Positions 1 through 8,889 of a stretch of DNA of 30,505 bases are shown one piece after another (position 1 is the first letter of the stretch; each line of letters begins with the position of its first letter). The stretch comes from Chrysochromulina tobinii (lineage: Eukaryota; Haptophyta; Prymnesiales; Chrysochromulinaceae). The position numbers and the translations under genes are program-made. The stretch is from positions 1-30,505 of the forward strand of contig JWZX01003270.1 of the NCBI GenBank assembly GCA_001275005.1, given 5' to 3'. The notes beneath the pieces were generated by a model. That model did no database searches, was not told the DNA's origin, and was given only the letters and a program-made list of their open reading frames with translations.

Positions 1-3000
1 ATGGTGGACCCGACGCCGATCGTCAAGGGCGTGCCTCTGCCGCGGCGCCACTCGAACCTGTCGTGGCTCGATGCCAAGGGGGCGTTCGTGACGTGCCAGA
101 GCGCCGACGATGCTGACGATGATGCCCAGATGATGACCTTCGACGAGTTCGTCGTGTGCCTCGGGCTGTGTGGCCACATCAAGTATGAAGAGATTACGGA
201 GATGAGCCTGCCGCAGCGCGTGGACGGCATCATCGCCAACTACCTGGGCGAGAAGGACGAGCACGCGGTGATCACGGAGGCGGTCGCGCCTCCCATGGAG
301 CGCTTCACGCCGCCCTCGCTCTCGAGCGGCGTCGACAGCAGGTGGCTGGCAACTTGGCAGAAGATGGACCTGTCGCACGTCTTCGGCTTCCCGGCGTGGG
401 AGAAGGAGGTGTACGGGCTGCTCGAGGGCTCCATCAAGGAGCTGCGCTCGATCTTCACCCAGTACTCCAAGGTGGGCACGGCCGGTTCGAGCTCGGCCCA
501 CGCCGCCGAGACGATGCAGCAATCGGAGCTCATCAACCTCGCGCTCGATTGCGGCATCGCTTCCGAGGCGTTCCCGATGGCGCGCGTCATCGGGATCTTT
601 GAGCATGCCGACCAGGAGGACGCCCTGGGCATGTCGATGCCCAAGCCGGCCAAAGGTGAGAAGCGCGCGAAAAAGGCTGGCGATGGCAATCTGGAGCTGC
701 ACGAGTTCCTAACGGTGGTCGTGATGCTCGCCTTCCAGCGCGCCAACCCTCGCTTCGGCGAGGTGGGCTACACCGACGCGGCGGCGGTCGCCAATCCGCT
801 GCCCGGCTGCCTCGAGGCGCTGCTCCGCAAGTCGCTGCTGCAGAGCGCGAAGCGCGATGGCGTTGCGTCCGTCAAGGCGGCGATCAATGACGACCCCGAC
901 GTGCAGGTGGCTCTGTGGTCGTACAAAGCCAACCTGGCCAAGCGCTGGAAGCTGCTCACCCAGGGCGAGAAGGTGCTCTCGATGGATGCATTCCTCGAAA
1001 ACCTCTTCGACCGAGGCATCATCCGCGACCAGATGGTGGCGCCAACGTCCGCGGTGGTGGGCGCGACACCTCCTGCGGTGCACCTGAACCTGTCGCTGCT
1101 CGACGCCAAGGGCGCCTTCGTCACCGCGCAGAAGGATGAGAACAAGCAGCCAGGGCAGGCCCGGACGACGGTCGATTACGACGAGTGGATCGTCTCTCTC
1201 GCGCTGTGCGGCCACATCAAGTACGAGGAGGTGGGCGCCATGAGCCTCGCGCAGCGTGTCTCGGGGCTCATGGCCAACTACATGGGCGAGAAGAACGAGG
1301 TGGACGTGCTGACCGAGGTGCTCATGCCCAAGATCGAGCGCTTCACTGGCTACGGCACGGCCAAGCCGCTGCCGGGCCAGGACCTCGCGGCTCACTCGCT
1401 CTTCATCGAGTCATGGAAGGCGCTCGACCTGAGCCGCGTCGTCGGCTTCCCGGCGTGGGAGAAGGAGGTCTTCCTGCTTCTGCAGCCCATCTTTGGGCAG
1501 GTTGCCGACGTCTTCTACTCGTACGCCAAGGCCGTGGGCGCAGGCAAGGGCGTCGCCTCAGCGAAGCTCGATGAGACGCTGCAGCAGAATGAGTTGGCTT
1601 CGCTCGTGCGCGACACCGGGCTTGCGACGGACACGTTCCCGCTCGCGCGTGTCAACACGATCTACGCACAGATCACCCCTGACGATGCGCTCACGCTGCC
1701 GGGATTCGTGACGCTGCTCGTGATGCTCGCCGTCGCGCGCGCCAACCCGTCGCTCGGCACCGCGGGCCATGAGAACGCCGTTGAGGTACCACTCCCCGGC
1801 TGCCTCGCCACGCTGCTGACGAAGCACGTGCTCGTCGGCGCCAAGAAGGCGAAGCAGGCCGAGCTCAAGGCCGAGCTCAAGACGAAACTCGATCTCAAAT
1901 CTCTCTTCAGCTCGTCGCGAGGCCCGCTGCGCACGACGTTCGAGGCCGCGTGCCGCGCGCGCGAAAAGTCGCGTTCACTCTTCGGGTCTCTCGTCATGTC
2001 ATGCCCGACTCTCGTGGCTGAGATGAAGGAGCGAAAGGTCATCGGCGCGCGCATGGTGAGCCCCGCCTCCGGCGGCGCCGACGTCGAGGCGCAACTCGCG
2101 GTATCCGACGTGGAGCGCGCCTTCGTCTCGTGCCAGCGAGGCGACGGCGGCGACGAGGGCAACTCGACGATCGACTTTGAGGAATTCCTGCTGTGCCTCG
2201 CGCTGTGCGGCGCGGTCAAGTACCAGGAGGTGACGGAGATGAGCAACGAGGTCAAGGTGGCGACGCTCGTGGCCACCTACCTGGGCCAGAAGGAGGAGGT
2301 GGCGGCCACGCAGGTGGCGGCCACCTCCGTGGCGGCCGCGCGCGTCGACCTGTCCAGGGTGGAGGGGTTGCCTGGCCAATCCGCGGCCGAGCATGAGAAG
2401 TGGATCGCCACATGGAGAAAGATGGACCTGTCGACGCTCTTCGGCTTCCCTGCTTGGGAGCGCGATGTCTTCGACGTGCTGCACGCGGCCTTCGTCGACC
2501 TGCTCAACTTGTTTGAGTACTATTCGTATTGTGGCGACGAGGCGGGCGGCGCAGCGGCCAGCACGATGCAGCAGACGGAGCTCGTCGACCTGGCGCTCGA
2601 CTGCGGCCTCGCAACCAAAGACTTCCCGATGACGCGCATCGTCTCCCTCTTTGACGTGGTGAATAGGTCGCGTGGCGCGACCGACAGCGATCTCGAGCTG
2701 CACGAGTTCCTTGAGCTGATGACGGCCCTCGCCTTCGCGCGCGCCAACCCCAAGTTTGACCCCAAGGCGCGCGGCGGCGCGCCGACTGTCGCCTTGCCCG
2801 AGGCGCTCGCGGCGCTCGTCGACAGCCAGCTCTCGCGCACAAGTCACCTGGAGCGGGTGCGCCCCAAATTAGGAGCACTCCTGGCGGATGTGCCCACCAC
2901 GGCGGTGCTCCGCGTGCACGAGGTGGCGCTCCGCTCTTTTTTCGCCGACGCCGTGCCCGCGCGGGACGGCCTGATGAGCGAGCGTGCCTTCTTGCAGCAG

Positions 3001-3286
3001 CTCTCGAGCGTCGGGCTGATGAAAGGTGTCATCGTGAAGTTGCCGCCGCCCATTGGTGGCGAGGCGCGCTGCGACCTCACGTGGCTGGACGCGAGCGCCG
3101 CCTACCAAGCGTGTGTGCCGAGCGAGCTGGGCATGCCTGTGAAGGAGTATGCGAAGTGCCTCGCCCTCTGCGGCATGCTCAAGTACCAGCACTGCTCGCC
3201 CATGACGATCGTGCAGCAGGTGGCAGGCTTCCTTGCCAACCTCGCCGGCCGTATGGACGAACACGAGGTGCTTAGGACCTCGCTCT
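1..3286 (+). repeat. Tandem ~1-kb coding repeats (3 full, 1 partial)
   Basis: The motif M(S/T)xxxxVxxxxANxxGxxxE recurs at codons 68, 414, 747 and 1068, giving spacings of 346, 333 and 321 codons. Copies 1 and 2 are the most alike and copy 4 stops after its first half. The divergence suggests old internal duplications rather than a recent expansion. Confidence 0.85.
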
Positions 3287-3750
3287 CCAGCGCCGCCGCG
3301 CAGAGCCCGCGCGTGAGCAGCAGCAGCCACACCACCGCCATGCCCGCGCCGCCGCCGCCGCGGCCGCAGCCGACGGGAGGAGCGACCGCAGAGGGTGAGC
3401 CGGCACAGCGCGAGCCGGCGCAGCCGCCCCCCAGGGCGCTCCCGCCGCGCCCGCCGCCTCAGGCGACCTCGCTGCCCGACGCGGCAGCCAAAACCGCCAA
3501 GCCCGAGGTGCCCAGGACAGCGCCCGAGGTGCCCAGGACAGCGCCTCCGCGCGCGCAATCGCCACGTGGCGCGCCGCAGCGAGCGCCCTCGCCACGTGGC
3601 GCACGCCCACCCGCCAAGGCCGGTGTGCCCGGTGTGCCCGGGGCGCCTGGAGCGCCCGCGGCGCCCGGAGCGCCCGCGGTGGGAGCTGCGCGTGGTGCGC
3701 CGCCCAAGCAGCAGGCGGCGAAGCGCAGCGCGAGCCCCGCACCCAAGTGA
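1..3750 (+). CDS. Large modular EF-hand-like repeat protein (5' end outside window)
   Basis: I do not recognise a named family. The 1249 visible residues hold three full copies and one partial copy of a module of about 330-345 residues. Module joints with an MVxP-type segment fall at residues 1, 345, 685 and 1012. Each module has an EF-hand-like part ending in LCGHIKYEE or similar (just before residues 68, 414, 747, 1068), a FGFPAWEKEV-type block (about 128, 481, 814), and a second helix-loop-helix-like part ending in an LxLHEFL...A(F)xRANP motif. The loops lack clean canonical DxDxDG spacing, so calcium binding is uncertain. Residues about 1095-1249 are a disordered Pro/Ala/Arg tail with PRTAPEV and SPRGA repeats and short GxP triplets. 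The first ATG at base 1 aligns with an internal module position, so the true gene very probably starts upstream. The stop TGA is at 3748-3750. A cytoskeletal or flagellar calcium-sensor role is only a guess. Confidence 0.85.
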   Translation: MVDPTPIVKGVPLPRRHSNLSWLDAKGAFVTCQSADDADDDAQMMTFDEFVVCLGLCGHIKYEEITEMSLPQRVDGIIANYLGEKDEHAVITEAVAPPMERFTPPSLSSGVDSRWLATWQKMDLSHVFGFPAWEKEVYGLLEGSIKELRSIFTQYSKVGTAGSSSAHAAETMQQSELINLALDCGIASEAFPMARVIGIFEHADQEDALGMSMPKPAKGEKRAKKAGDGNLELHEFLTVVVMLAFQRANPRFGEVGYTDAAAVANPLPGCLEALLRKSLLQSAKRDGVASVKAAINDDPDVQVALWSYKANLAKRWKLLTQGEKVLSMDAFLENLFDRGIIRDQMVAPTSAVVGATPPAVHLNLSLLDAKGAFVTAQKDENKQPGQARTTVDYDEWIVSLALCGHIKYEEVGAMSLAQRVSGLMANYMGEKNEVDVLTEVLMPKIERFTGYGTAKPLPGQDLAAHSLFIESWKALDLSRVVGFPAWEKEVFLLLQPIFGQVADVFYSYAKAVGAGKGVASAKLDETLQQNELASLVRDTGLATDTFPLARVNTIYAQITPDDALTLPGFVTLLVMLAVARANPSLGTAGHENAVEVPLPGCLATLLTKHVLVGAKKAKQAELKAELKTKLDLKSLFSSSRGPLRTTFEAACRAREKSRSLFGSLVMSCPTLVAEMKERKVIGARMVSPASGGADVEAQLAVSDVERAFVSCQRGDGGDEGNSTIDFEEFLLCLALCGAVKYQEVTEMSNEVKVATLVATYLGQKEEVAATQVAATSVAAARVDLSRVEGLPGQSAAEHEKWIATWRKMDLSTLFGFPAWERDVFDVLHAAFVDLLNLFEYYSYCGDEAGGAAASTMQQTELVDLALDCGLATKDFPMTRIVSLFDVVNRSRGATDSDLELHEFLELMTALAFARANPKFDPKARGGAPTVALPEALAALVDSQLSRTSHLERVRPKLGALLADVPTTAVLRVHEVALRSFFADAVPARDGLMSERAFLQQLSSVGLMKGVIVKLPPPIGGEARCDLTWLDASAAYQACVPSELGMPVKEYAKCLALCGMLKYQHCSPMTIVQQVAGFLANLAGRMDEHEVLRTSLSSAAAQSPRVSSSSHTTAMPAPPPPRPQPTGGATAEGEPAQREPAQPPPRALPPRPPPQATSLPDAAAKTAKPEVPRTAPEVPRTAPPRAQSPRGAPQRAPSPRGARPPAKAGVPGVPGAPGAPAAPGAPAVGAARGAPPKQQAAKRSASPAPK

Positions 3751-4317
3751 AGCAACGGTCGAGCAGGAGATGTGACAGGTCTCCTGACGCATGCGTTGAC
3801 AGGATGTGTGGTTGACATCAGAATCGCCGAGTACGAGACGGCCAAGCGCATGGTATGTGTAGTTGTGGAGCATGTGGAGCCACCCGACCAGACCGGTGAG
3901 CGGTATGCTCCGGGCGACCGCAGTGGGCTCACGCGCCGCGGACGTGCGCGGTTGTCCCAGTCGACTATCCCGTAACAAGAACGGCACGGGAGCATGTCGT
4001 GAGCGATCGTTGTGTACACAATGTTTGAGCGATCCGATCGTGCTCCGGCTGTGTCCGGTGGACCACGCGGTGAGGCGGTGTAGAGAGGTGTAAGTAGTTC
4101 TATGGCGGTGCGGTGCGATCCGATCCGATCGTGTGCGCGTGGCGGGGCGATAAAACGTGAGTCGTACTTCGCGCGCTACGACCCCTAAGTGCACACTATG
4201 GCCACGTGTATGGTTCCTTTCTGACTGCCCACTTAGCGCTGAGCCCAGTCTGTGGGACGCCCCAACGAACCCCGACCAAACCCGGCCCTCCGCGCCGCGC
4301 CGGCCATTTCGTCCCTG
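3751..4317. other. Convergent intergenic spacer
   Basis: This 567-bp spacer lies between two converging genes and should hold both 3' UTRs. I see no credible coding frame. The only pattern is clustered CGATCCGATC-type motifs near 4028-4040 and 4109-4130. No poly(A) signal is obvious. Confidence 0.6.
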
Positions 4318-6315
4318 TCAGACGATCGGCTTGACGGCGGCCATCCAGCCGATCCGCGGCTCGTCGTCCTGGAACAGGAGCAGCTGCTGCCCCACCGCCG
4401 CGCCCCGGCAGAAGTAGTGCTTGCAGTTGGCAAGGGGGCCGCGGTCGAAGGGGTTGAAGAAGCTCCCGTCCGACCTTCGAAAGTGCGCGTAGCGGCTCTT
4501 GTTGTGCCGCTCGTTGGTTGTGAGGTTGACGAGCACATTGCGCGTGCGGCAGTACCAAAAATACGTGAGCGGCAGCGCGACGAGGCCGGCGAGCCCCGCG
4601 AGGGCAATCCGCATCCCCACAGCGGTGTGCACGCGCCAGCCGGGCAGCGCGGCACACCATGTGGGGAAGTTGGCGCACACCCACGAGGCTGGCGAGGGTG
4701 GGCTCGGCATGCCGCCCGAACCCACCTCCTCCTCCAAAGGCCAGCCCCTTGCCTGCTTCAAGCCCAGCGGCTCCAGTGAACCATTCGCGTCATTCAGCTC
4801 CGCACCTTCCCCCGGTGCCAGCGCTTGCATCATCGCCTTCCATGCCAGTGCGCCCATGTCGGCCGCGTTGGCGTCGTCGCCGTCCAGTGAGCAGTCATAG
4901 GCAGAAAGGGCGCCGAGGGCAAGCAGTGCCCACAGATCAAGGACCAGAGCACTCACGAAGAGGTAGAACTGCACGCGGTTGCGCAGCCCGATGCAAGCTC
5001 CGAGCCACGGGCAATGATGATCGAACTGAGCTACGCAACGGTCGCACGTTCGGCAGTGCTTCGAGCGCAACGGCTTCGGAGCGCGGCAGGAGTGGCAGTA
5101 GTGCACACTCCCCGTGTGCCCGAGCGGCGTGATCGCCTGCGGGATGGGCGCGTTCGAGAATGCGAGCGGCGCCTGTGGCTCCTCTTCGGCGGCGCCAGTC
5201 GGCGGGGGGGCCACGAGAGGCCCTGCCGTGAGCCTCGGCTGCACGCCGGCCACGTCGGCCACGCCGGCAGCTGGCTGCTGATCAGGCCGCGACGGTTGCC
5301 GCTGTGCCGATGCCGCGGCCGCCTGCTGCTGCTGCTGCTGGCGTTGATCGTGCTGCTGGCGTTGACGCTGCTGCTGCTGGCGCTGCTGGCGCTGCCGTTG
5401 GCGCAGGGAGGGCGAGTTGCGGGGCAGGTAGCCCGGGTTGCTCGCGCTCGTGACCACGCCGCTGACGGCCACGAGTACGAGGAGTGTGGCGAGACCAATG
5501 GTCACGCCCGCGTGCTCGATGCACGGCAAGCAGTAGAAGCTGGCCATCGCGTGCGTGAGCAGCACGAAGCCGATCAGGATCGCCGGCTGAACCCAACGGC
5601 CACCGCCACAGCAGCACGAGGCTCGGGCGGCGGCGCGCTCCTCTGCGCGCCTCAGCCCCGCAGCGAGCTCGGCCTTGCCACGCGCCTCTGCCACCTCCGC
5701 CGCGCTGCGCCCCTCGGAGTCGGCATCGCGCGGGTCGATGTTCGCGTACTTGAGCAGCACTTCGGCCAGCTCGAGCGCCCTGCCATCATTGACCGTCGAG
5801 AGTGCCGTGTAGTGCAGTGCCGTGCGACCGGCCGCGTCGCACGCGTTCGTCTCGCGCGTGACCAGGACCAAGCGCGAGAGGAAGTCGGGGCCGGTCGACG
5901 CTTCGCGGGAAGCGAGGTGCAGCGCAGTCTGGTGCGTTGGTGTCGACGCATCGGCGTCGGCGCCTGCGCGCAGCAGCAGTGTGAGGGCGAGTGCCTTGCT
6001 CTCGTCGTCTGCACTCGAGGTGGCAAGGTGATGCAGGCAGCTCCAGCCTTGGCCGTCGTGCACGGTGGCAGACGCCCCGCGCACTAACAGCACTTGAATG
6101 GAGCGCAACGCCGCTTGCCTGGCCGCGAGGTGAATCGGCGCGAGGCGCATGTCGTCACGCCAGGAAGCGCTCTCGTCGATAGGGAAGGATGGGTCAGTCT
6201 CGAGCAGCATGGAGAGCGTCTCCACGTCCTCACGGTCGATGGCCGCGAGGGCCGCGGCGACGCGCGTTCCGTCAGTACCGCCACTGCTCCCGAATGAGTT
6301 GACCGGAAGAGCCAT
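4318..6315 (-). CDS. Ankyrin-repeat DHHC protein S-acyltransferase (ZDHHC13/17-like)
   Basis: This 665-residue protein probably attaches palmitate to cysteines of membrane proteins, at Golgi or vesicle membranes. Residues about 55-225 carry ankyrin repeats (PIHLAARQ, CLHHLA, TALHLASRE, TALHYTAL). Two membrane segments follow near 250-300. A Gln/Arg-rich linker lies at about 305-340. The cysteine-rich domain YCHSC...KHCRTCDRC leads to the catalytic DHHC at 432-435, followed by PWLGACIGLRN. Two more membrane segments lie near 448-475 and 567-590. The C-terminal side has the family's TTxE motif (TTNE, about 600) and an NPFDRG motif (about 620). All catalytic zinc ligands are visible. The ankyrin-DHHC order matches the HIP14/Akr1 group, but I count four membrane segments instead of six. 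The ATG at 6315 and stop at 4318-4320 were both read directly. Confidence 0.93.
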   Translation of the reverse strand: MALPVNSFGSSGGTDGTRVAAALAAIDREDVETLSMLLETDPSFPIDESASWRDDMRLAPIHLAARQAALRSIQVLLVRGASATVHDGQGWSCLHHLATSSADDESKALALTLLLRAGADADASTPTHQTALHLASREASTGPDFLSRLVLVTRETNACDAAGRTALHYTALSTVNDGRALELAEVLLKYANIDPRDADSEGRSAAEVAEARGKAELAAGLRRAEERAAARASCCCGGGRWVQPAILIGFVLLTHAMASFYCLPCIEHAGVTIGLATLLVLVAVSGVVTSASNPGYLPRNSPSLRQRQRQQRQQQQRQRQQHDQRQQQQQQAAAASAQRQPSRPDQQPAAGVADVAGVQPRLTAGPLVAPPPTGAAEEEPQAPLAFSNAPIPQAITPLGHTGSVHYCHSCRAPKPLRSKHCRTCDRCVAQFDHHCPWLGACIGLRNRVQFYLFVSALVLDLWALLALGALSAYDCSLDGDDANAADMGALAWKAMMQALAPGEGAELNDANGSLEPLGLKQARGWPLEEEVGSGGMPSPPSPASWVCANFPTWCAALPGWRVHTAVGMRIALAGLAGLVALPLTYFWYCRTRNVLVNLTTNERHNKSRYAHFRRSDGSFFNPFDRGPLANCKHYFCRGAAVGQQLLLFQDDEPRIGWMAAVKPIV
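5320..5402 (-). repeat. CAG/CTG triplet tract coding for poly-Gln
   Basis: Interrupted CTG triplets on the plus strand (CAG on the coding strand) encode Gln runs broken by Arg and His, in the linker between membrane segment 2 and the DHHC domain. It is an impure microsatellite and likely length-variable. Confidence 0.8.
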
Positions 6316-6799
6316 GTTCTTGTCACTTGTGCCAAGAGTCGCGCGAGGCTACCCGGTGTCTTACCGGTACAGTGTCCCGGCTCCCCCGGTGTCTTTTTAC
6401 CGGGTAGACTTTCGGAAATTAAATTTCCCAAAGTCGCCGCTGATAAAAAAGGGTTCACACGCGAGTCAAGGGCTGGCATCGGCCGTATCTAACGAAAACT
6501 GTGACGCACGCTCGGTACGCCGCGTGCACACATTGTACGCCCCACGGCCACGCCGGCCCCTGTGTTCCCGTGTGCCGGACGATGTGCAATTTGGAAAAAA
6601 GAAGTGGGTTCACAAGTTGAGCGGAATGATAGCGTTTCCGCACGGCTCTCGACCTCAGACTCCATGCACAGTGCGGAACCAACACCTGAACCGCGCGGAG
6701 GTTTCACGTCCCACCGAACGTACCGAACGTGAAGTGGTGCGGTTCTCATGCCCACAGTTGCTGAGGTCGTGTGAGGGCTGCTGGTGGAGCACGGTGCTC
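6316..6799. promoter_or_regulatory. Spacer: 5' region of DHHC gene, 3' end of LRRC56
   Basis: Both flanking genes are on the minus strand, so this 484 bp holds the DHHC promoter/5' UTR and the LRRC56 3' UTR. It contains an inverted repeat (arms 6349-6357 and 6399-6407), a 15-bp perfect palindrome GGAAATTAAATTTCC at 6414-6428, and a single GTCAAG at 6464-6469. No coding frame is convincing. Confidence 0.5.
6349..6407. repeat. Inverted repeat with nested direct repeats
   Basis: The arms CTACCCGGT (6349-6357) and ACCGGGTAG (6399-6407) are perfect reverse complements 41 nt apart. CCCGGTGTCTT followed by ACCGG occurs twice inside, at about 6352 and 6385. The element sits 34-92 nt upstream of the DHHC start codon, so it is in its promoter or 5' UTR. 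Confidence 0.75.
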
Positions 6800-8665
6800 C
6801 TAATGATTTCGGGCACGAGGAGCGCTCGCACTGTCCACGTCGAGTAGCAGGATGTCGCCCTCGCCGCCGCCCTCGTCAAGCAGGACACCTTCATCGGCAG
6901 CCCCGACGGGCGTACCGCGCCCATCACGGTGCCCCTCCCGGACGGCGCCGCCGCCCTGCCTGCGCGCGCGCGAACGCGAGGCATCCGAAGGTGCCATAGG
7001 CGGCGGCGGTGGCAAGAAGTCCTCATCACTCGACGAGTCCAGAGGCACCGTCCCTTCCACAGCGGAGCGCAGCTTGAAGCGGCGAAGTTCGTCCAGGAGC
7101 TCTAGAGCCTCCTCCTCCACGATCTGCGCGTCGCTCGCACTGGTCTCGGCCGAGGGGGGGGCGCCGAGGCCGCCTGCGCTGCTGCTGGGGGTGCGTCCCT
7201 CCGCCGCGGCCGCCGCCTCCAGTTGCCCAGCGATCTGCGCGTCCACCGCCGCGCGTCGCTTGGCCCGGAGCGCCTGCGTGGGGTTGCCACACACGAGCAC
7301 ACCATCTCCATGGGTGAGCAACGACGATTCATCTTCGCCGCCGCCGCTTCCACGCGAGCCTGCCGTGGTCAGGCGTGAACCCGCCGTAGTAAGGCGTGAG
7401 CTCGCCGTGTTCAAGCGTGAGCCCGCTGTGCCTGGCCGGCCGGGAGCAGCGCCGTGAAGGCCGGTGCCTCCATGGGGTGGGTAACGAATGCCGCTTCGAC
7501 CACTTGAAGGGCGTGAGACGCCGGCAGTGGCGAGGCCGCGGGAGGCGCTCGCGGCGGACGAGGGTCGGGAGGCCGACGCTGACGAGGGCCGACGCTCGCG
7601 GCCCGTACTCGAGTCCGGAGGGTCCGCACTCAAAGCGCTGCTGATGCGATGTCCTGAGCTGCTCCCGCCCCACGAGCGAACCGATCCGCCTGGGGTGGTC
7701 GAGCCGGTACCCTCGGTGGTGGCGCTCTGAGGCCGCTGGATCCCCTTGAAGAGGCCGCGGTTGCCCGCGCGAGGGCTCTCCGAGCCATCGCCACCTCGCG
7801 ACGAGCCTCTCGATGAGGTCCCGCGACTGCCGCCCGCTTCGCCCCAGCCGGCTGCGACTGTCATGTCGTGCTCCATCGCGAGGGCAACGCGCGACTCGAC
7901 GTCGTACGCACGGAGCGCGTCCGCGTACTTGATGCCATTACGCACCAGCTGCAGCTCGCGACGATCGAGCTGCGCCAGCAGATACGACAAATCCGCACCG
8001 TCCTCCGTCGCATCGTCCGCGGCGCTCGCCCAGCCGGCACACCCCCCCTCGTCAGAGGCATGGGCGTCGTCCACGTCCACCGCCGCCGTGGCCGCCACCG
8101 CCGTTCGCGAGGCGGGGTCGGCCGCGTCACCTAGCGCCAGGTCGTCCAGCAGCTCCAGCTGCGGCAGCGCTTGCTTCACCTGCGCGCGGTAGCCCGCACC
8201 CTCAGCGATCGGGTTGCCCTCGAGCGTGAGCGCGTGCAGTTCGGCGCAGCCGCTCAAGTAGGCGATCTGGGCGAGATCGGTGACCGCGTTGGCTTCGAGG
8301 TCGAGCACCTGCAGCCGATCTGCTTCCATGAGCGGCGAGAGATCCTGCACCTCGTTGAACGCAAGGTAGAGCTCCGTGAGCGTGTTGAACGCGCCGATGC
8401 CCTCAAGCAATCGCAAACCCGAGCGCGCGAGCCAGAGCACGCGGAGCTTGGCGAGGCCCGTGCCGAGGTCGCGCAACGTCGAGATGTTGGAGCCATTCAG
8501 CCGCAGCTCGCGCAGGTTCGGCACCTGGCGGCCAAGCTCCCCGAGCGAGTTTTCGGAAGTGTCGACGGTGAAAGCGAGGTAGGCGACCGCCTCGAGGTCG
8601 TCGCACTTGGCGAGCTCGCGGATGTGCTCGTCGGGCAGGAACTCCTGCGCTGCCTCGTACATCAT
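6800..8665 (-). CDS. LRRC56: LRRC56/ODA8 outer-dynein-arm assembly protein
   Basis: LRRC56 (ODA8 in Chlamydomonas) helps mature outer dynein arms and deliver them by IFT to motile flagella. From the ATG at 8665 the protein has 621 residues. Residues about 20-175 are SDS22-like leucine-rich repeats with family hallmarks: VDTSENSLG, LPxLxxLxLNxSxxxxLRDLGT, LRVLWLARSGL and LQVLDLEANAV. The second family signature, SSLLTHGxGVLVCGNPT, is near residue 447. Between them and after them lie low-complexity Ser/Gly/Arg stretches with SRLTTAG repeats. The frame stays open upstream to an ATG at 8818. I prefer 8665 (or 8662) because the extra 51 residues look non-coding and overlap the CTTGA element. The gene is divergent from SufD. 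Confidence 0.93.
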   Translation of the reverse strand: MMYEAAQEFLPDEHIRELAKCDDLEAVAYLAFTVDTSENSLGELGRQVPNLRELRLNGSNISTLRDLGTGLAKLRVLWLARSGLRLLEGIGAFNTLTELYLAFNEVQDLSPLMEADRLQVLDLEANAVTDLAQIAYLSGCAELHALTLEGNPIAEGAGYRAQVKQALPQLELLDDLALGDAADPASRTAVAATAAVDVDDAHASDEGGCAGWASAADDATEDGADLSYLLAQLDRRELQLVRNGIKYADALRAYDVESRVALAMEHDMTVAAGWGEAGGSRGTSSRGSSRGGDGSESPRAGNRGLFKGIQRPQSATTEGTGSTTPGGSVRSWGGSSSGHRISSALSADPPDSSTGRERRPSSASASRPSSAASASRGLATAGVSRPSSGRSGIRYPPHGGTGLHGAAPGRPGTAGSRLNTASSRLTTAGSRLTTAGSRGSGGGEDESSLLTHGDGVLVCGNPTQALRAKRRAAVDAQIAGQLEAAAAAEGRTPSSSAGGLGAPPSAETSASDAQIVEEEALELLDELRRFKLRSAVEGTVPLDSSSDEDFLPPPPPMAPSDASRSRARRQGGGAVREGHRDGRGTPVGAADEGVLLDEGGGEGDILLLDVDSASAPRARNH

Positions 8666-8889
8666 GTGTGTCGCGACGTCTGGGCAGTGCCTCTCGCCAG
8701 AGCAGCAAGTCGAGAAGGTCGCCAACGGGGGCGAAGCCGCTGGGCGGACGTTTGTTATTGAAAGCAAGTCAAGACAAGTTTTTATGTGTGTCCCGCACGC
8801 AATTGCCGAGAGTGGCATCTTCCGGCTCCATCAATCGTCATCAAACACGACAGCCGCTCACGCTCGAGATCAGTCGAGGTGACGTCGCA
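8666..8889. promoter_or_regulatory. Bidirectional promoter, LRRC56 / SufD
   Basis: This 224-bp gap separates two divergent start codons and must hold both promoters and 5' UTRs. At 8764-8780 it carries the sequence GCAAGTCAAGACAAGTT, one copy of the CTTGA/CTTGT pentanucleotide element seen at other 5' ends in this window. It lies about 100 nt from the LRRC56 ATG and 110 nt from the SufD ATG. Confidence 0.55.

Noticed and set aside
3630-3700. Collagen-like GxP triplets in the tail of the first gene
   Set aside because: Only a few triplets, broken by Ala, within a generally Pro/Ala-rich disordered tail; too short for a collagen helix.
2869-4194. Long open frame on the minus strand across the 3' end of the first gene
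   Set aside because: It is antisense to a convincing repeated coding region, and its Arg/His/Leu-rich composition is the usual shadow of GC-rich codons.
5014-6087. Long plus-strand open frame opposite the DHHC gene
   Set aside because: It is antisense to clear DHHC and ankyrin motifs; its Leu runs come from the CTG triplets.
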